Counted from the first letter of the stretch, positions 48,435 to 57,341 are shown. The stretch is DNA of 64,000 nt from JAJDTQ01 sp965204235 (GCA_965204235.1 OZ241979.1:2170001-2234000); one strand, 5' to 3'. Notes: a model not told the origin generated them from the letters alone. Numbers and translations are program-made.

Positions 48435-51400
48435 CTCCAGTGACATACAAGGTTGGTCTGAAAAGGTTCGTCAACGCTACGAGAGCTATCTGAGGACTTC
48501 CTTTTTCTTCAGGGAACCGGCACTGCGGGCTTCATTCCAAGCCGCTCTGCAGGAAGAAGGTTCTCTATTGAAGGAGGTGATACCTGAGCCAACTCGGAAT
48601 TTTGAGCACGGATTGGATGCCCGAGAGTTGGTGCAAGAGTGTTTTCCACATAAGGGCGAGGATCTTCTTCCGGCGATGCTTGAAGGTTCGTTGTATGTAC
48701 ATCAGGAACGCGCTGTCCGCGCTACGCATATCGACGCCCGGAACGTCGTCGTCGCCACCGGCACTGCCAGTGGCAAGACGGAGAGTTTTCTCTACCCGAT
48801 CCTGTTTGAATTGTATCGCCAGCACCTGACGGGAGACCTCAAGGAGCCAGGAGTGCGGGCTATGATTCTGTACCCGATGAACGCGCTCGCTAACGATCAA
48901 CGCGAACGTCTTGGCAGGATTTGCCGCAAGTTGCGCGAGGCGGGATCGGAGTTCCTGCCGACATTCGGGCAGTACATCGGACAAACGCCAGAAGATGACA
49001 GAGACAGGTGGCGTACCGCCAGTGTCCGGGAGGAGGGAGAACTCGTGTTCCGCACAGAGATGCGGAACACGCCTCCCCATCTCTTGTTAACCAATTACTC
49101 GATGCTGGAATATCTGCTCATCCGTCCCGACGACAGCCCTCTGTTCGATCATGGTAGGCGTTGGCAGTTCATCGTGCTCGACGAGGCGCACCAGTACCGG
49201 GGCGCCAAGGGCATGGAAATGGGCATGCTGCTCCGGCGGCTCAAGCAGCGGCTACGTGATGGCGGGCGGCAAGATCCGTTCCGCTGCATCGCCACCAGCG
49301 CGACTATTTCCTCCGGCGAAAGCGAGGAAGACAAGCAAGTGGTTGCCGAGTTTGCAGAGGAACTTTTTGGAGAGCCCTTTTCAGCACCCACCGTCATTTT
49401 CGGCGAATCACAGCCGACAGCCGCCGATGGGCATCCACGACGTTATCATGCTTTTCTGCGAGCGCTAGAAGGAGCGTTTCTCGTCCATAAGGATGGCGCG
49501 GATGTCGTTGTGCTCAACCGCAGACGTGAAAGCGGAAGCGGGTCGAGCGCAGAGCCATTGGAAATCGCCCTGTGCCGCGAGTGCGGGCAGCATTACTACG
49601 TCGGCCGAGAGCAGGCCGGACGGCTGAAGGAGGCCGTCCGGGATCCCAGCCAGCCGTACTTTGGCGTGGACTACTACTTACCTGCGGACTATGGGGACGA
49701 GTTGCTATGTAGGCTCTGCGGTTCCCTTTCCAAGGCCACGCCGACATGCGACTGCAGAGCAGCTATTCGCGTGAAAAAGTGCGAATCCCATAGGCTTCAT
49801 GCAGATCAACTGAAGGAATGCGGAGCTTGCGGCTATCAGCCCGGTGGCATTGGTGACCCGGTACAGGAAATTGTGCACGGCTCAGACGGACCCAACACCG
49901 TGATCGCCACCGCCCTACACGAATTGCTCCCCGAAGACCGACGCAAGGTGCTGGCCTTCGCCGACAGCCGACAGGAGGCGGCGTTTTTTGCCTGGTATGC
50001 GGAGGATTCCTATCAGAAACTGCGTGGTCGCAATCTCATGTTGCGGGCTATGAAGGCGGAACCGATCGCCGACGAGGGCCTATCTATCGACGATCTTAGG
50101 ACCCGATTACTAAAGCAATGGGAGCAGGCCAAACTGTTCACTAGGGCGAATACCAAGGCAGAAAAGGATCGACGGGTACTGACGGCGACGCTGCGCGAGC
50201 TGCTGACGGACGAGAAAAGGTTGTCCTTGAGCGGAGTCGGCCTAGTCAAGTGGTTCGTCGAGATTCCTCACGACTTGTGCTTGCCCGAATCCATGCGACA
50301 ACCCCCATGGAATTTTACCGATGACGAAGCGCGTCGCCTGATCGGGTACCTTTTGGACGAGTTACGTCAACGCTTCGCCATGAATCTGCCGAAAGGTGAT
50401 GGAACGCTGACGTGGGACGATGTATCGCCTGGGCGAACGCAGCGGGCTTTTATCATCGGGGCACCAGGTAAGAAAAGGGGCGTATCCCAATGGGGCAGCC
50501 CTCAATCGGCGGTCGTAAAACATTTCCTTCACCGACTGCTTCTGGACGGCGGCTCGCCCGATAAGGAGACGCAAGCGGCATCAACAAAGCTCATGGAGGA
50601 TGTATGGCGCGCGTTGAGGAACCATGACGATCGGAATCCTGACGATCCGCCTATCCTGTCTCGCGGGGCATCGAACGGGACGTTCCGGCTTGATTCAAAC
50701 TGGCTGCGGGTTAAGCTTGCCAGACTTGACGAGATCTGGGAATGTAACCGTTGCGCGACCTTGAGCACACACAACATTCGTGGGGTCTGCCCCAGAAATC
50801 GTTGCCCTGGGATCCTGTTGCGGAGTGACCAGAAGCGCCTGGAGGAGAACCACTATCGGATCCTGTACGAGAGCGCCGCCCTGCCTCCGGCGCTCAGAGC
50901 AGAAGAGCATACCGCGCAGATTACTAGCGATGAGGCACGCAAAAGGCAGGACAAGTTCAAGAATGGCGGTATCCATCTTCTTAGTTCCTCCACCACGTTT
51001 GAGGTCGGCGTCGACTTGGGCGATCTGGATGTAGTGTTTCTCCGAAATGTGCCGCCGGAGCCCTTCAACTACACTCAGCGCGTCGGGCGGGCCGGACGAG
51101 GAGATATTCCTGGCTTGGCGTTGACCTATTGTCGCCGCAATCCGCACGATCTGTATCACTATCAAGATCCGCTCCATCGAGTGGTCGATGGCAAGGTACA
51201 TCCGCCACGTCTGCGTATGACGAACGATAAAATCATCCTACGACACATGGTTGCCACTGCCTTGTCGGCGTTCTTTCGAAGAAATGCAGAACGCTTCAGC
51301 AAAGTGGAAGACTTCATTGGGAGCTGGTCGAGCCCTCGCGCGACTTCCGACCTGAAGGAATTTTGTAAGAGTAATAATGAATTGATGAACGCGCTATGCC

Positions 51401-52662
51401 GAATCGTGCCGAAGAACATGCATCGCCCGGTAGGACTTGAGGATGATACCTGGATTGACAACATCGCCGGATCACAGAGTCGCTTCGACTATGTAGAAGC
51501 CGAAGTGTGTGCAGACTACATTGACATGGAAAAAGCGAAAAAACATCTGAAGGAAAAAGAACCTTCTGGTTGGACGTCTAAGGTTGATCAATTGGAGCGT
51601 CGCATGACGACCATTGCCACTGAACCTGCCCTGAACTTCCTGTCTCGCAAAGCCGTCATCCCGAAATACGGATTTCCCGTGGACGTCGTCGAGCTCGATA
51701 CTCGTTCTGGCAACGGTCGTCCGACTGACGTTGCGCTTCAGAGAGACTTATCCCAGGCCATTGCCGAATACGCACCAGGGGGCAAGGTGATAGCTAACAA
51801 ACAGGAGTGGGAATCCTGCGGAGTGAAGATAGTGGCTGGCAAGGAGTGGCCTATCCGGCATTACGAGTACGACGACGCCCGCAATTTCAAACAATGGAAT
51901 GAAGGTGACATGTCGCTCAGTGGACATGGACGGAAATACCTTATTCCCAATTTCGGTTTCGTAACATCGCTATTCGAGCCTCCCAAAGAACCACAGGGAA
52001 GGACACGGCGTCTGTATACGACACGACCGTTTTTTCACGGTTTCAAGGAGGGCGCGCAGCCTGAAACGAAGACTGTTCTCGGCGTGCACGTCACCAAAGC
52101 CTTACCTGGAACTCTGGTTATTCTTTGCGAGGGCATGAACAGGAAAGGTTTCTATATCTGCTGTTCCTGCGGTGCTCATACGTCACAACCAAGAGGAGAA
52201 CACAGGTCACCCTCGGGAGCCGAATGCCTCGGTACGCTGGGAAGGTTCTCGCTTGGTCACGAACTGGTCACGGATGTGGTGCGCTTGCAGTTTCCCCAAC
52301 TGGGCGGCGAGTGGGGTGCCTATTCCGTCGCCTATGCTATTTTGCTAGGCGCAGCGGAGGCGCTGGATGTCCCGGATACGGATTTGAACGTCACAATCAC
52401 TGGCGGTGACAATACGGGCAACGCCGCTATCGTGCTTTATGATAACGTTCCGGGTGGTGCCGGATTAGTTGTGCAACTGGAGCGAGAGAGTGTCTTCAAT
52501 GAGGTGCTCTGCAACGCGAAAATGAGGGTTCAGGGCGATTGTGAATGCGATTCGAGTTGCTACGGCTGCTTGCGCAGCTATCGCAATCAGTTCGCGCATC
52601 CGCATCTGGACCGAAAGCAAGCGCTGGAGATTTTGAAGGCTCTTCCGCTTTTGTATGGATAA
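48427..52662 (+). CDS. DEAD/DEAH-box helicase with DUF1998-like C-terminal zinc cluster
   Basis: A 1411-residue SF2 helicase. Motif I is VVATGTASGKTESFLYPI (about 105-122). AMILYPMNALANDQ is motif Ia, FIVLDEAHQYRGAKG is motif II (DEAH), IATSATIS is motif III, and FNYTQRVGRAGRGD is motif VI. Zinc-finger-like Cys pairs occur at about 380-470 (CRECGQHYY, CRLCG, CGACGY). A DUF1998-type end with a Cys cluster (GDCECDSSCYGCLRSYRNQF) lies near 1370-1390. Fused helicase-DUF1998 proteins include Druantia DruE; in DISARM the two parts are DrmA and DrmB. The final LPLLYG and stop codon coincide with a MITE-B-like end. I infer antiviral defence from architecture and context; it has no methylase or phospholipase partner here. 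Confidence 0.88.
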   Translation: MLDSSDIQGWSEKVRQRYESYLRTSFFFREPALRASFQAALQEEGSLLKEVIPEPTRNFEHGLDARELVQECFPHKGEDLLPAMLEGSLYVHQERAVRATHIDARNVVVATGTASGKTESFLYPILFELYRQHLTGDLKEPGVRAMILYPMNALANDQRERLGRICRKLREAGSEFLPTFGQYIGQTPEDDRDRWRTASVREEGELVFRTEMRNTPPHLLLTNYSMLEYLLIRPDDSPLFDHGRRWQFIVLDEAHQYRGAKGMEMGMLLRRLKQRLRDGGRQDPFRCIATSATISSGESEEDKQVVAEFAEELFGEPFSAPTVIFGESQPTAADGHPRRYHAFLRALEGAFLVHKDGADVVVLNRRRESGSGSSAEPLEIALCRECGQHYYVGREQAGRLKEAVRDPSQPYFGVDYYLPADYGDELLCRLCGSLSKATPTCDCRAAIRVKKCESHRLHADQLKECGACGYQPGGIGDPVQEIVHGSDGPNTVIATALHELLPEDRRKVLAFADSRQEAAFFAWYAEDSYQKLRGRNLMLRAMKAEPIADEGLSIDDLRTRLLKQWEQAKLFTRANTKAEKDRRVLTATLRELLTDEKRLSLSGVGLVKWFVEIPHDLCLPESMRQPPWNFTDDEARRLIGYLLDELRQRFAMNLPKGDGTLTWDDVSPGRTQRAFIIGAPGKKRGVSQWGSPQSAVVKHFLHRLLLDGGSPDKETQAASTKLMEDVWRALRNHDDRNPDDPPILSRGASNGTFRLDSNWLRVKLARLDEIWECNRCATLSTHNIRGVCPRNRCPGILLRSDQKRLEENHYRILYESAALPPALRAEEHTAQITSDEARKRQDKFKNGGIHLLSSSTTFEVGVDLGDLDVVFLRNVPPEPFNYTQRVGRAGRGDIPGLALTYCRRNPHDLYHYQDPLHRVVDGKVHPPRLRMTNDKIILRHMVATALSAFFRRNAERFSKVEDFIGSWSSPRATSDLKEFCKSNNELMNALCRIVPKNMHRPVGLEDDTWIDNIAGSQSRFDYVEAEVCADYIDMEKAKKHLKEKEPSGWTSKVDQLERRMTTIATEPALNFLSRKAVIPKYGFPVDVVELDTRSGNGRPTDVALQRDLSQAIAEYAPGGKVIANKQEWESCGVKIVAGKEWPIRHYEYDDARNFKQWNEGDMSLSGHGRKYLIPNFGFVTSLFEPPKEPQGRTRRLYTTRPFFHGFKEGAQPETKTVLGVHVTKALPGTLVILCEGMNRKGFYICCSCGAHTSQPRGEHRSPSGAECLGTLGRFSLGHELVTDVVRLQFPQLGGEWGAYSVAYAILLGAAEALDVPDTDLNVTITGGDNTGNAAIVLYDNVPGGAGLVVQLERESVFNEVLCNAKMRVQGDCECDSSCYGCLRSYRNQFAHPHLDRKQALEILKALPLLYG

Positions 52663-52668
52663 GATAGG
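52638..52668 (+). repeat. MITE-B end sequence overlapping the helicase stop
   Basis: GGCTCTTCCGCTTTTGTATG, then GATAAGATAGG, closely resembles the MITE-B left ends at 44.05 and 55.43 kb (GGCTCTTCCGGCTTTTGTRT, GGGYAAGRTAGG). It encodes the last residues and TAA stop of the helicase. The rest of a MITE-B element is not present. Confidence 0.6.
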
Positions 52669-52767
52669 AAAGGAAGGGGTGAAACAGCGTTCAGGAACGG
52701 CAAGCGACGACGTTGTTGAAATCTGCCACTCAGCATCATCCCGGGACAGGACGCCATTGACGCCTAT

Positions 52768-53112
52768 ATGTGGACCTATTGGCAAACAGTCGTCGAGACA
52801 CCCGAATATCTTGCAGCAGCCAAGGGAGTACTGTCCGACGCCGAACGGATCAGGGTCGTCGATATGGTAGCTTCGAACCCCAGGTCGGGCGTCTCGCTCG
52901 GCGGCGGCATACGCAAGATGCGGAGCGCCCGTCAGGGACATGGCAAAAGCGGAGGGGCTCGTGTGGTATTCTTGTTCGCCGGCGAGGACCTTCCGGTGTT
53001 TTTGCTCACCGTCTTCGCCAAGAACGAGAAAGCGGATCTCAGCCCCAGGGAGCGAGCCGCATTGATCGCCGCTGCGAAGCGAATGGTCGAAGAATACAGG
53101 AGGCTCACATGA
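52768..53112 (+). CDS. RelE/ParE-family (HigB2-type) toxin
   Basis: A 114-residue toxin of a type II toxin-antitoxin pair. Family features are QTVVETPEYLAAAKGVLSDA, the basic core GGIRKMRSARQGHGKSGGAR, and VVFLFAGEDLPVFLLTVFAK followed by the AERNAL-like LSPRERAALIAAAKRM. RelE-fold toxins cut mRNA on the ribosome. It overlaps the antitoxin start by 4 nt (ATGA at 53109). The pair lies immediately behind the helicase unit and may stabilise the island. Confidence 0.88.
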   Translation: MWTYWQTVVETPEYLAAAKGVLSDAERIRVVDMVASNPRSGVSLGGGIRKMRSARQGHGKSGGARVVFLFAGEDLPVFLLTVFAKNEKADLSPRERAALIAAAKRMVEEYRRLT

Positions 53113-53435
53113 GCAAGGCTTTCAAGAAGGTCATGGCCGGGCTGGATGATGCACGCGCGTACCTGGACGGCCAACGGGACGGTTTTGTCGTGCATGAAGT
53201 CGCGGCGTCCGAGTTACCGGAACCCGACGTCGCCACGATACGCGGGAAGACGGGCCTCTCGCAGCCCAACTTTGCCAAGAGTATCGGGGTATCCCTCGGC
53301 ACGCTCAAGAATTGGGAACAGGGCCGCCGCCGTCCGGAAGGACCGGCACGGGTCCTGCTGGCTCTGCTGGCCAAGCGACCCTCCATCGTGCAGGAAGAAC
53401 TCGTCCATTCAGGATCTCCGCGCGCTGACATATGA
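53109..53435 (+). CDS. HTH-domain antitoxin (HigA2/XRE type)
   Basis: A 108-residue antitoxin paired with the RelE-type toxin. The N-terminal half (KVMAGLDDARAYLDGQRDGF) wraps the toxin; the C-terminal half is an XRE helix-turn-helix (VATIRGKTGLSQPNFAKSIG, then VSLGTLKNWEQGRRRPEGPA), expected to repress the operon. Toxin-first order is typical of HigBA-like pairs. ATG 53109 is coupled to the toxin stop. Confidence 0.9.
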   Translation: MSKAFKKVMAGLDDARAYLDGQRDGFVVHEVAASELPEPDVATIRGKTGLSQPNFAKSIGVSLGTLKNWEQGRRRPEGPARVLLALLAKRPSIVQEELVHSGSPRADI

Positions 53436-53581
53436 AGGTGTGCTGCTCTCCTGGGAAGGCTTGGGTCACGTCTCCTTCCAGCTTGACCGCCTCCGCGCCG
53501 CCCTCCTGAACCAGCGAGCGACGCATGGATGCGTCGATAGAGGAGCAAAGGTCGGAAATACGACAGGGGAAGATGGGAGAC

Positions 53582-53980
53582 ATGAGCGTCATCACCGAAG
53601 AACTTCGACAATCCTGGACACAGGTCAGTCCTTTGCTCGAAATTCGCAACGAGCATGACTATGATGCAGCGATTGAACGTCTCAACTTCCTCATCGACGA
53701 AGTGGGCGCTGATGAGGGCCATCCCCTCTACTCCCTGCTGGACACCCTAGGGACCGTCATCCACGCGTGGGAGGACCAGCACCATCCCATACCCGCGGTC
53801 AATGGTGCAGACCTACTGCGATTCTTGATGGACGAGCATGACCTGACCTTGTCGGATCTCCCGGAGATCGGCGCCCCTGACGCCGTGACGGAGATTCTGA
53901 AAGGCGCCCGGGAACTGGACGCCGGGCAGATACGCGCTCTGGCCAAGCGTTTCGGCATCTCGCCATCGGCGTTTCTGTAG
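53582..53980 (+). CDS. HigA-like antitoxin without visible toxin
   Basis: A 132-residue protein resembling HigA antitoxins. The start region has YDAAIERLNFLIDEVGADEG and HPLYSLLDTLGTVIHAWEDQ, followed by a helix-turn-helix with ADLLRFLMDEHDLTLSDLPE and LDAGQIRALAKRFGISPSAF. ATG 53582 is preferred over 53525 because GGGAG lies just upstream and MSVITEELR is a plausible start. A HigB toxin is expected immediately upstream, but the 146 bp there encode nothing of that family, so the gene is an orphan or the toxin has been lost. It could also silence toxins elsewhere. Confidence 0.75.
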   Translation: MSVITEELRQSWTQVSPLLEIRNEHDYDAAIERLNFLIDEVGADEGHPLYSLLDTLGTVIHAWEDQHHPIPAVNGADLLRFLMDEHDLTLSDLPEIGAPDAVTEILKGARELDAGQIRALAKRFGISPSAFL

Positions 53981-54107
53981 GCCGGTGGCCGGGTTGCCGT
54001 CCGTTCCCGGTTGTCACGCTGGCGGAGTCTGTCCTTGGTCCGTTACCGCTCGGTCCCCACTGTCCCTACGCGATCCACCAGCCGAAGCTGATGGACCGTC
54101 TATTGGA

Positions 54108-55163
54108 CTATTGCCGTTCGGCAACATAGGCCCCGACGAACCTTGCCGTGTCGGTACTCTGGTAGGTCCCTGCCAAGGTGCCGCCGATCAGTTGCGCGTC
54201 TTTCGAGAACTGTCCGCCGAAGGAACCGATAGCCCTTCCGTTGAGCCCCAGATTAGCAGCCTCCGAGAAGAACCCCTCGGAATGCGCCGTCGGAGCGATC
54301 ACAACCCGAATGGGACTAACAGGCGGTTGCCATTGACCGCCGACTTGAAACGTTCCACCCGAAGCGAAGGTTACCAGCGCCTTCACCCTGTCCACGGACC
54401 CGGAGCCGGACACTTCGCTACCCGTCACCGTCAAGTCAACCGCTCCCTGCCAAGCACCAACCTGCCAGGAGCCACGCAACCCCGGCGGGGTCAACAGACC
54501 TCCGTTCAGGTTGGCGGCGTAACCCCCCGCCGCCGGACCTCGATACCGACCGGTAACGGAAACTGACGGCGGGGAATCGAACCGCGTACCCCCGTCGAAG
54601 AACGCTCCGATGTCGAGACGACCGGAGGGAGCCAAGTGCGCGTAGTAGCCCCCGATGAGAGTACCATCACCGGAGTTTGCCCAAGCGCCGTAAACGTCCG
54701 CTATGTATCGTTCTTGCACACTGCCAGTCGTGAACCCCTTCAGTCGATACCCTGTGGGCACCGAACCGTAATCCGCCGGTCCCTCGAGAGTATCCGTTAC
54801 AGTATTGATCCTCCACGTGCGCCCGTCCCTGCCGTCCATCCTGATCCGCAACTGACCGTTGTTATCGCTCTCAAGTGTGGGCGCATAGGACTGCCCTTGC
54901 AGGGAATGGACAACACTTCCCTTTACAGGCTGCGTAGTTACTTGCCGAGAAGTCGAAGCCCGGAAGCCTGCTCCAAGGGACTCCACGACTTGCACCGAAG
55001 TCGGTCGCGGGGTCGGCGTGGGCATCGATGCACTCGGTGGTGCTACGACAGAACCACCCTTCGAACCACCGCCGCATCCCGCGACCAAGGCCACCACCAA
55101 CGCGGCCGACAATGTCGCCGTCAGCACCCTACCACTCGCCTTCAAGTCAACCGAACTTCTCAT
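54108..55163 (-). CDS. Surface lipoprotein with TbpB-like beta-barrel domain
   Basis: A 351-residue lipoprotein. The N-terminus ends in the lipobox LVAGCGGG (Cys at about 30), followed by a Ser/Pro/Thr linker (APPSASMPTPTPRPTS). The C-terminal half resembles the eight-stranded barrels of transferrin-binding protein B and other Slam-dependent surface lipoproteins, with closing strands GRAIGSFGGQFSKDAQLIGG and TLAGTYQSTDTARFVGAYVA, where family members end GxFGAxR. No Slam gene is in the window. Such proteins bind host or environmental ligands at the cell surface; the ligand is unknown. It is a single gene; its composition is intermediate. Confidence 0.65.
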   Translation of the reverse strand: MRSSVDLKASGRVLTATLSAALVVALVAGCGGGSKGGSVVAPPSASMPTPTPRPTSVQVVESLGAGFRASTSRQVTTQPVKGSVVHSLQGQSYAPTLESDNNGQLRIRMDGRDGRTWRINTVTDTLEGPADYGSVPTGYRLKGFTTGSVQERYIADVYGAWANSGDGTLIGGYYAHLAPSGRLDIGAFFDGGTRFDSPPSVSVTGRYRGPAAGGYAANLNGGLLTPPGLRGSWQVGAWQGAVDLTVTGSEVSGSGSVDRVKALVTFASGGTFQVGGQWQPPVSPIRVVIAPTAHSEGFFSEAANLGLNGRAIGSFGGQFSKDAQLIGGTLAGTYQSTDTARFVGAYVAERQ

Positions 55164-55431
55164 ATCCCTTCTCCCTTCGTCACTCGGAGGGTAGGCTGAC
55201 CCGCCTACTCCTGGACAGTAATCGGCTCAACCCGGCAGGATTGCCGGGCCTTTGCGATCATCGCCACGAAGGTAGAGATGGTTCCGTGTATTTACCCAGG
55301 CTCAGGGAGCTACCCTTTGCCAGAAATCGGGCTCTTGTATTCGACGGAAGGCCCGACACGCGGACCTTCGCGGGATGATCGCGAGGTAAACTTAGGCAAT
55401 TTGCTCAAGGCTTGTCAAGGGGCAAAATTTT

Positions 55432-55465
55432 CCGGCTCTTCCGGCTTTTGTGTGGGTAAGGTAGG
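55432..55465 (+). repeat. MITE-B left end, solitary
   Basis: CCGGCTCTTCCGGCTTTTGT followed by GTGGGTAAGGTAGG. No matching right end is visible downstream. Confidence 0.7.
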
Positions 55466-55527
55466 AGGGAAAGATGAGCGAAAGGGGAGGGAAAGGGATC
55501 ACGCCGTCATTGCTCCGCAGACGCTTG

Positions 55528-55686
55528 CCCCGTCATTCCCGCGAAAGCATGTCCTCGCGGAAGCGGGGGCAGGAATCCAGTTTCATCGCTCTCATGCAGG
55601 GCGCCATGGGGTTGGGTCGGAAGGATGGAAACACGGGGAGTTTTCACAAGGATGGATGGATTCCCGCTTTCGCGGGAATGACGGGG
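55528..55686. repeat. Inverted repeat of the widespread CGTCATTCCCGCGAAAGC type
   Basis: CCCCGTCATTCCCGCGAAAG (55528) and its inverted copy CTTTCGCGGGAATGACGGGG (ending 55686) bound about 120 bp; within it GGAATCCA and TGGATTCC form the inner ends. This CATTCCCGCGAAAGCGGGAA motif is common as an intergenic repeat in many proteobacterial genomes. Confidence 0.85.
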
Positions 55687-55800
55687 TGGGGCGTCTGTGA
55701 CGCCAAACCGAGGGATTCCTGAAGCGGCAATATACCGAACTTCGGGCTATTCCGAAAGTTCGGATGCTTCGAGCATCACCCCATTATTGCGCTGCTTGGC

Positions 55801-56430
55801 TCACTCCCACGGCGGCGGGTTGCCCCATTCCTCGTAGTAGGTGGTCTCCGAAGCGGGCTGGCGCGCCGTCGCGCCGAACCGGCCTTCCGGGTAGCCCAGC
55901 GGGATGCAGCAGTGGACCTCGGCTTCCCGCGGGATGCGGAACAACTCGTGCACCCGCTCGGTGACCCGCGGGTGCAGGGTGGTCAGCACCGACCCGATGC
56001 CCAGGGCGCGGGCGGCGAGCATCAGGTTCTGCACCGCGGGAAGCACGGAGCTTGCGTGTCCCGGGACCCTGGACACGGCCAACACCACCACCGGCGCGTC
56101 CTTCATGGCCTCCGCCAACCGCATGGGCGCCAAGTGCCGATCCCCCGGGGGAGCGCCTTCGGGCCTCCAGTCCGCGGGCTGCTTGGCCCACCACGCCTCC
56201 CTGTACAGCTCCCCGAACCTGCGCACCCGGTCCCGGTCCCGCACCACCAGGAACCGCGCGTTCTGCTCGTTGCGCGAGTTGGGCGCCTTGGACGCCGCGT
56301 CCATCAACAGTTTGAGGTCTTCGTCGCTCACCGGGTCGGGCCTGAGCCTGCGGATGGCCCTCTGGGTAAACATGACTTCCCCCAGGCTCATGGCGAGCCT
56401 CTCCGGCGGGTCCAACCTCACGGTGCTCAT
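55801..56430 (-). CDS. Nitroreductase family protein
   Basis: A 209-residue FMN-dependent oxidoreductase. TQRAIRRLRPDPVSDEDLKL carries the RxxR(R) phosphate-binding motif, and MDAASKAPNSRNEQNARFLVVRD is the usual FMN-binding region. LPAVQNLMLAARALGIGSVLTTLHP is a strong family signature, as is IPLGYPEGRFG near the end. Members reduce nitro groups, quinones or flavins with NAD(P)H; the natural substrate is unknown. The aldolase gene lies 47 bp upstream on the same strand, so they may be co-transcribed. Confidence 0.9.
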   Translation of the reverse strand: MSTVRLDPPERLAMSLGEVMFTQRAIRRLRPDPVSDEDLKLLMDAASKAPNSRNEQNARFLVVRDRDRVRRFGELYREAWWAKQPADWRPEGAPPGDRHLAPMRLAEAMKDAPVVVLAVSRVPGHASSVLPAVQNLMLAARALGIGSVLTTLHPRVTERVHELFRIPREAEVHCCIPLGYPEGRFGATARQPASETTYYEEWGNPPPWE

Positions 56431-56477
56431 GGTTCCGGCCCCCTTCCCCTTGGCGTGAATCCCGTTGGCGTGGCGCG

Positions 56478-57341
56478 TCAGCCGCGCCCGGTGAGCTCCC
56501 GCGCCCGGTGCAGCAGCGCGAAGGAACGCGGCGCGCTCGGCATGAGGAAGCGGTAGCCCGCGGCCACCAGCCGTTCCAGGTTGTCCGCGCTCGGATGCGG
56601 ATGGCCGCAGGGCACGCCGTGTTCCTTGCAGACGTCGAGTATCCGGTTGATGTGGTCGGCCACCACCGGGTGGTCGTAGTCCCGGGGATGGCCCAGTTCC
56701 TGGCTGAGATCCCCTTCACCGATGAGCACCACCCCGATGCCCGGAACCTCCCTGAGCATGGCCGGCAGGTTCTCGATGGCGCGGACCTCCTCGCATTGGA
56801 TCACCACCAGGACCTCGCCGTCGGGGGCCAGCGGCCACACGTCCGCGCGTTGGTAGTATTCCTGCTGCCGGAGCCCCCAGTAACGGGCCGCCCGGGTGGG
56901 GGCGTCGCCGCGGATGCCCGGAGGGTCGTGGCGCGGGGCGGACGGCAGACGCGGGTAACGGCAGGCGGCCACCGCGTTGCGCGCTTCCTCCACCGAGCTC
57001 ACGTGGGGGAAGATGATGCCGAACACGCCCAGGTCCAGGGCCTGCTTGGCCAGCCATTGGTTCATCTCGTTGCCGTTGGGCGGGATGCGCACCAGGGGCG
57101 TCACCGCGGGGGCGAGGGCGCCCCGGTCCACGATCTGTCTCCGGTCCAGCATGTACTGCAACGCGTGCCGCAGCCCCGGCATGTCCAGGGGCGCGTGCTC
57201 CATCTCGAAGGCCACGCCGTCGAGCCGGGATCCCGCCATGGCGACGGCGCTCTCCACGTCGATGGGGGTGAAGCTCACGAACGCGGTCTCGCCTTCCTCC
57301 AGCGCCTTGATGACGCCGTTGAGACGTGGGATCTCCGCCAT
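56478..57341 (-). CDS. HpcH/HpaI aldolase/citrate lyase family protein
   Basis: A 287-residue class II metal-dependent aldolase-type TIM barrel. DVESAVAMAGSRLDGVAFEMEHAPLDM resembles the substrate-binding region; LAPAVTPLVRIPPNG, ALDLGVFGIIFPHVSSVEEA and VVIQCEEVRAIENLPAML (the metal-binding Glu) follow. GVVLIGEGDLSQELG corresponds to the second metal ligand. Family members cleave 4-hydroxy-2-oxoacids made in aromatic catabolism. It is divergently oriented from a LigJ-like hydratase gene whose pathway ends in an aldolase step, but the aldolase of that pathway is usually of another family, so the link is only suggestive. Confidence 0.85.
   Translation of the reverse strand: MAEIPRLNGVIKALEEGETAFVSFTPIDVESAVAMAGSRLDGVAFEMEHAPLDMPGLRHALQYMLDRRQIVDRGALAPAVTPLVRIPPNGNEMNQWLAKQALDLGVFGIIFPHVSSVEEARNAVAACRYPRLPSAPRHDPPGIRGDAPTRAARYWGLRQQEYYQRADVWPLAPDGEVLVVIQCEEVRAIENLPAMLREVPGIGVVLIGEGDLSQELGHPRDYDHPVVADHINRILDVCKEHGVPCGHPHPSADNLERLVAAGYRFLMPSAPRSFALLHRARELTGRG

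Larger units (their letters stand above)
55164..55800. other. 637-bp intergenic region dominated by repeats
   Basis: From 55164 to 55430 no gene or known motif is visible beyond the promoter region of the lipoprotein. At 55432-55465 lies a MITE-B left end and at 55528-55686 a different inverted-repeat element. The stretch 55690-55800 contains ACTTTCGGAATAGCCCGAAGT-like inverted sequence (GAACTTCGGGCTATTCCGAAAGTTC, 55737-55761), which could act as a terminator-like hairpin or operator. Confidence 0.5.

Noticed and set aside
53436..53581. HigB toxin gene upstream of the HigA-like antitoxin
   Set aside because: No frame in this gap shows the HigB motifs, and the longest one is interrupted or runs into the RelE-pair antitoxin.
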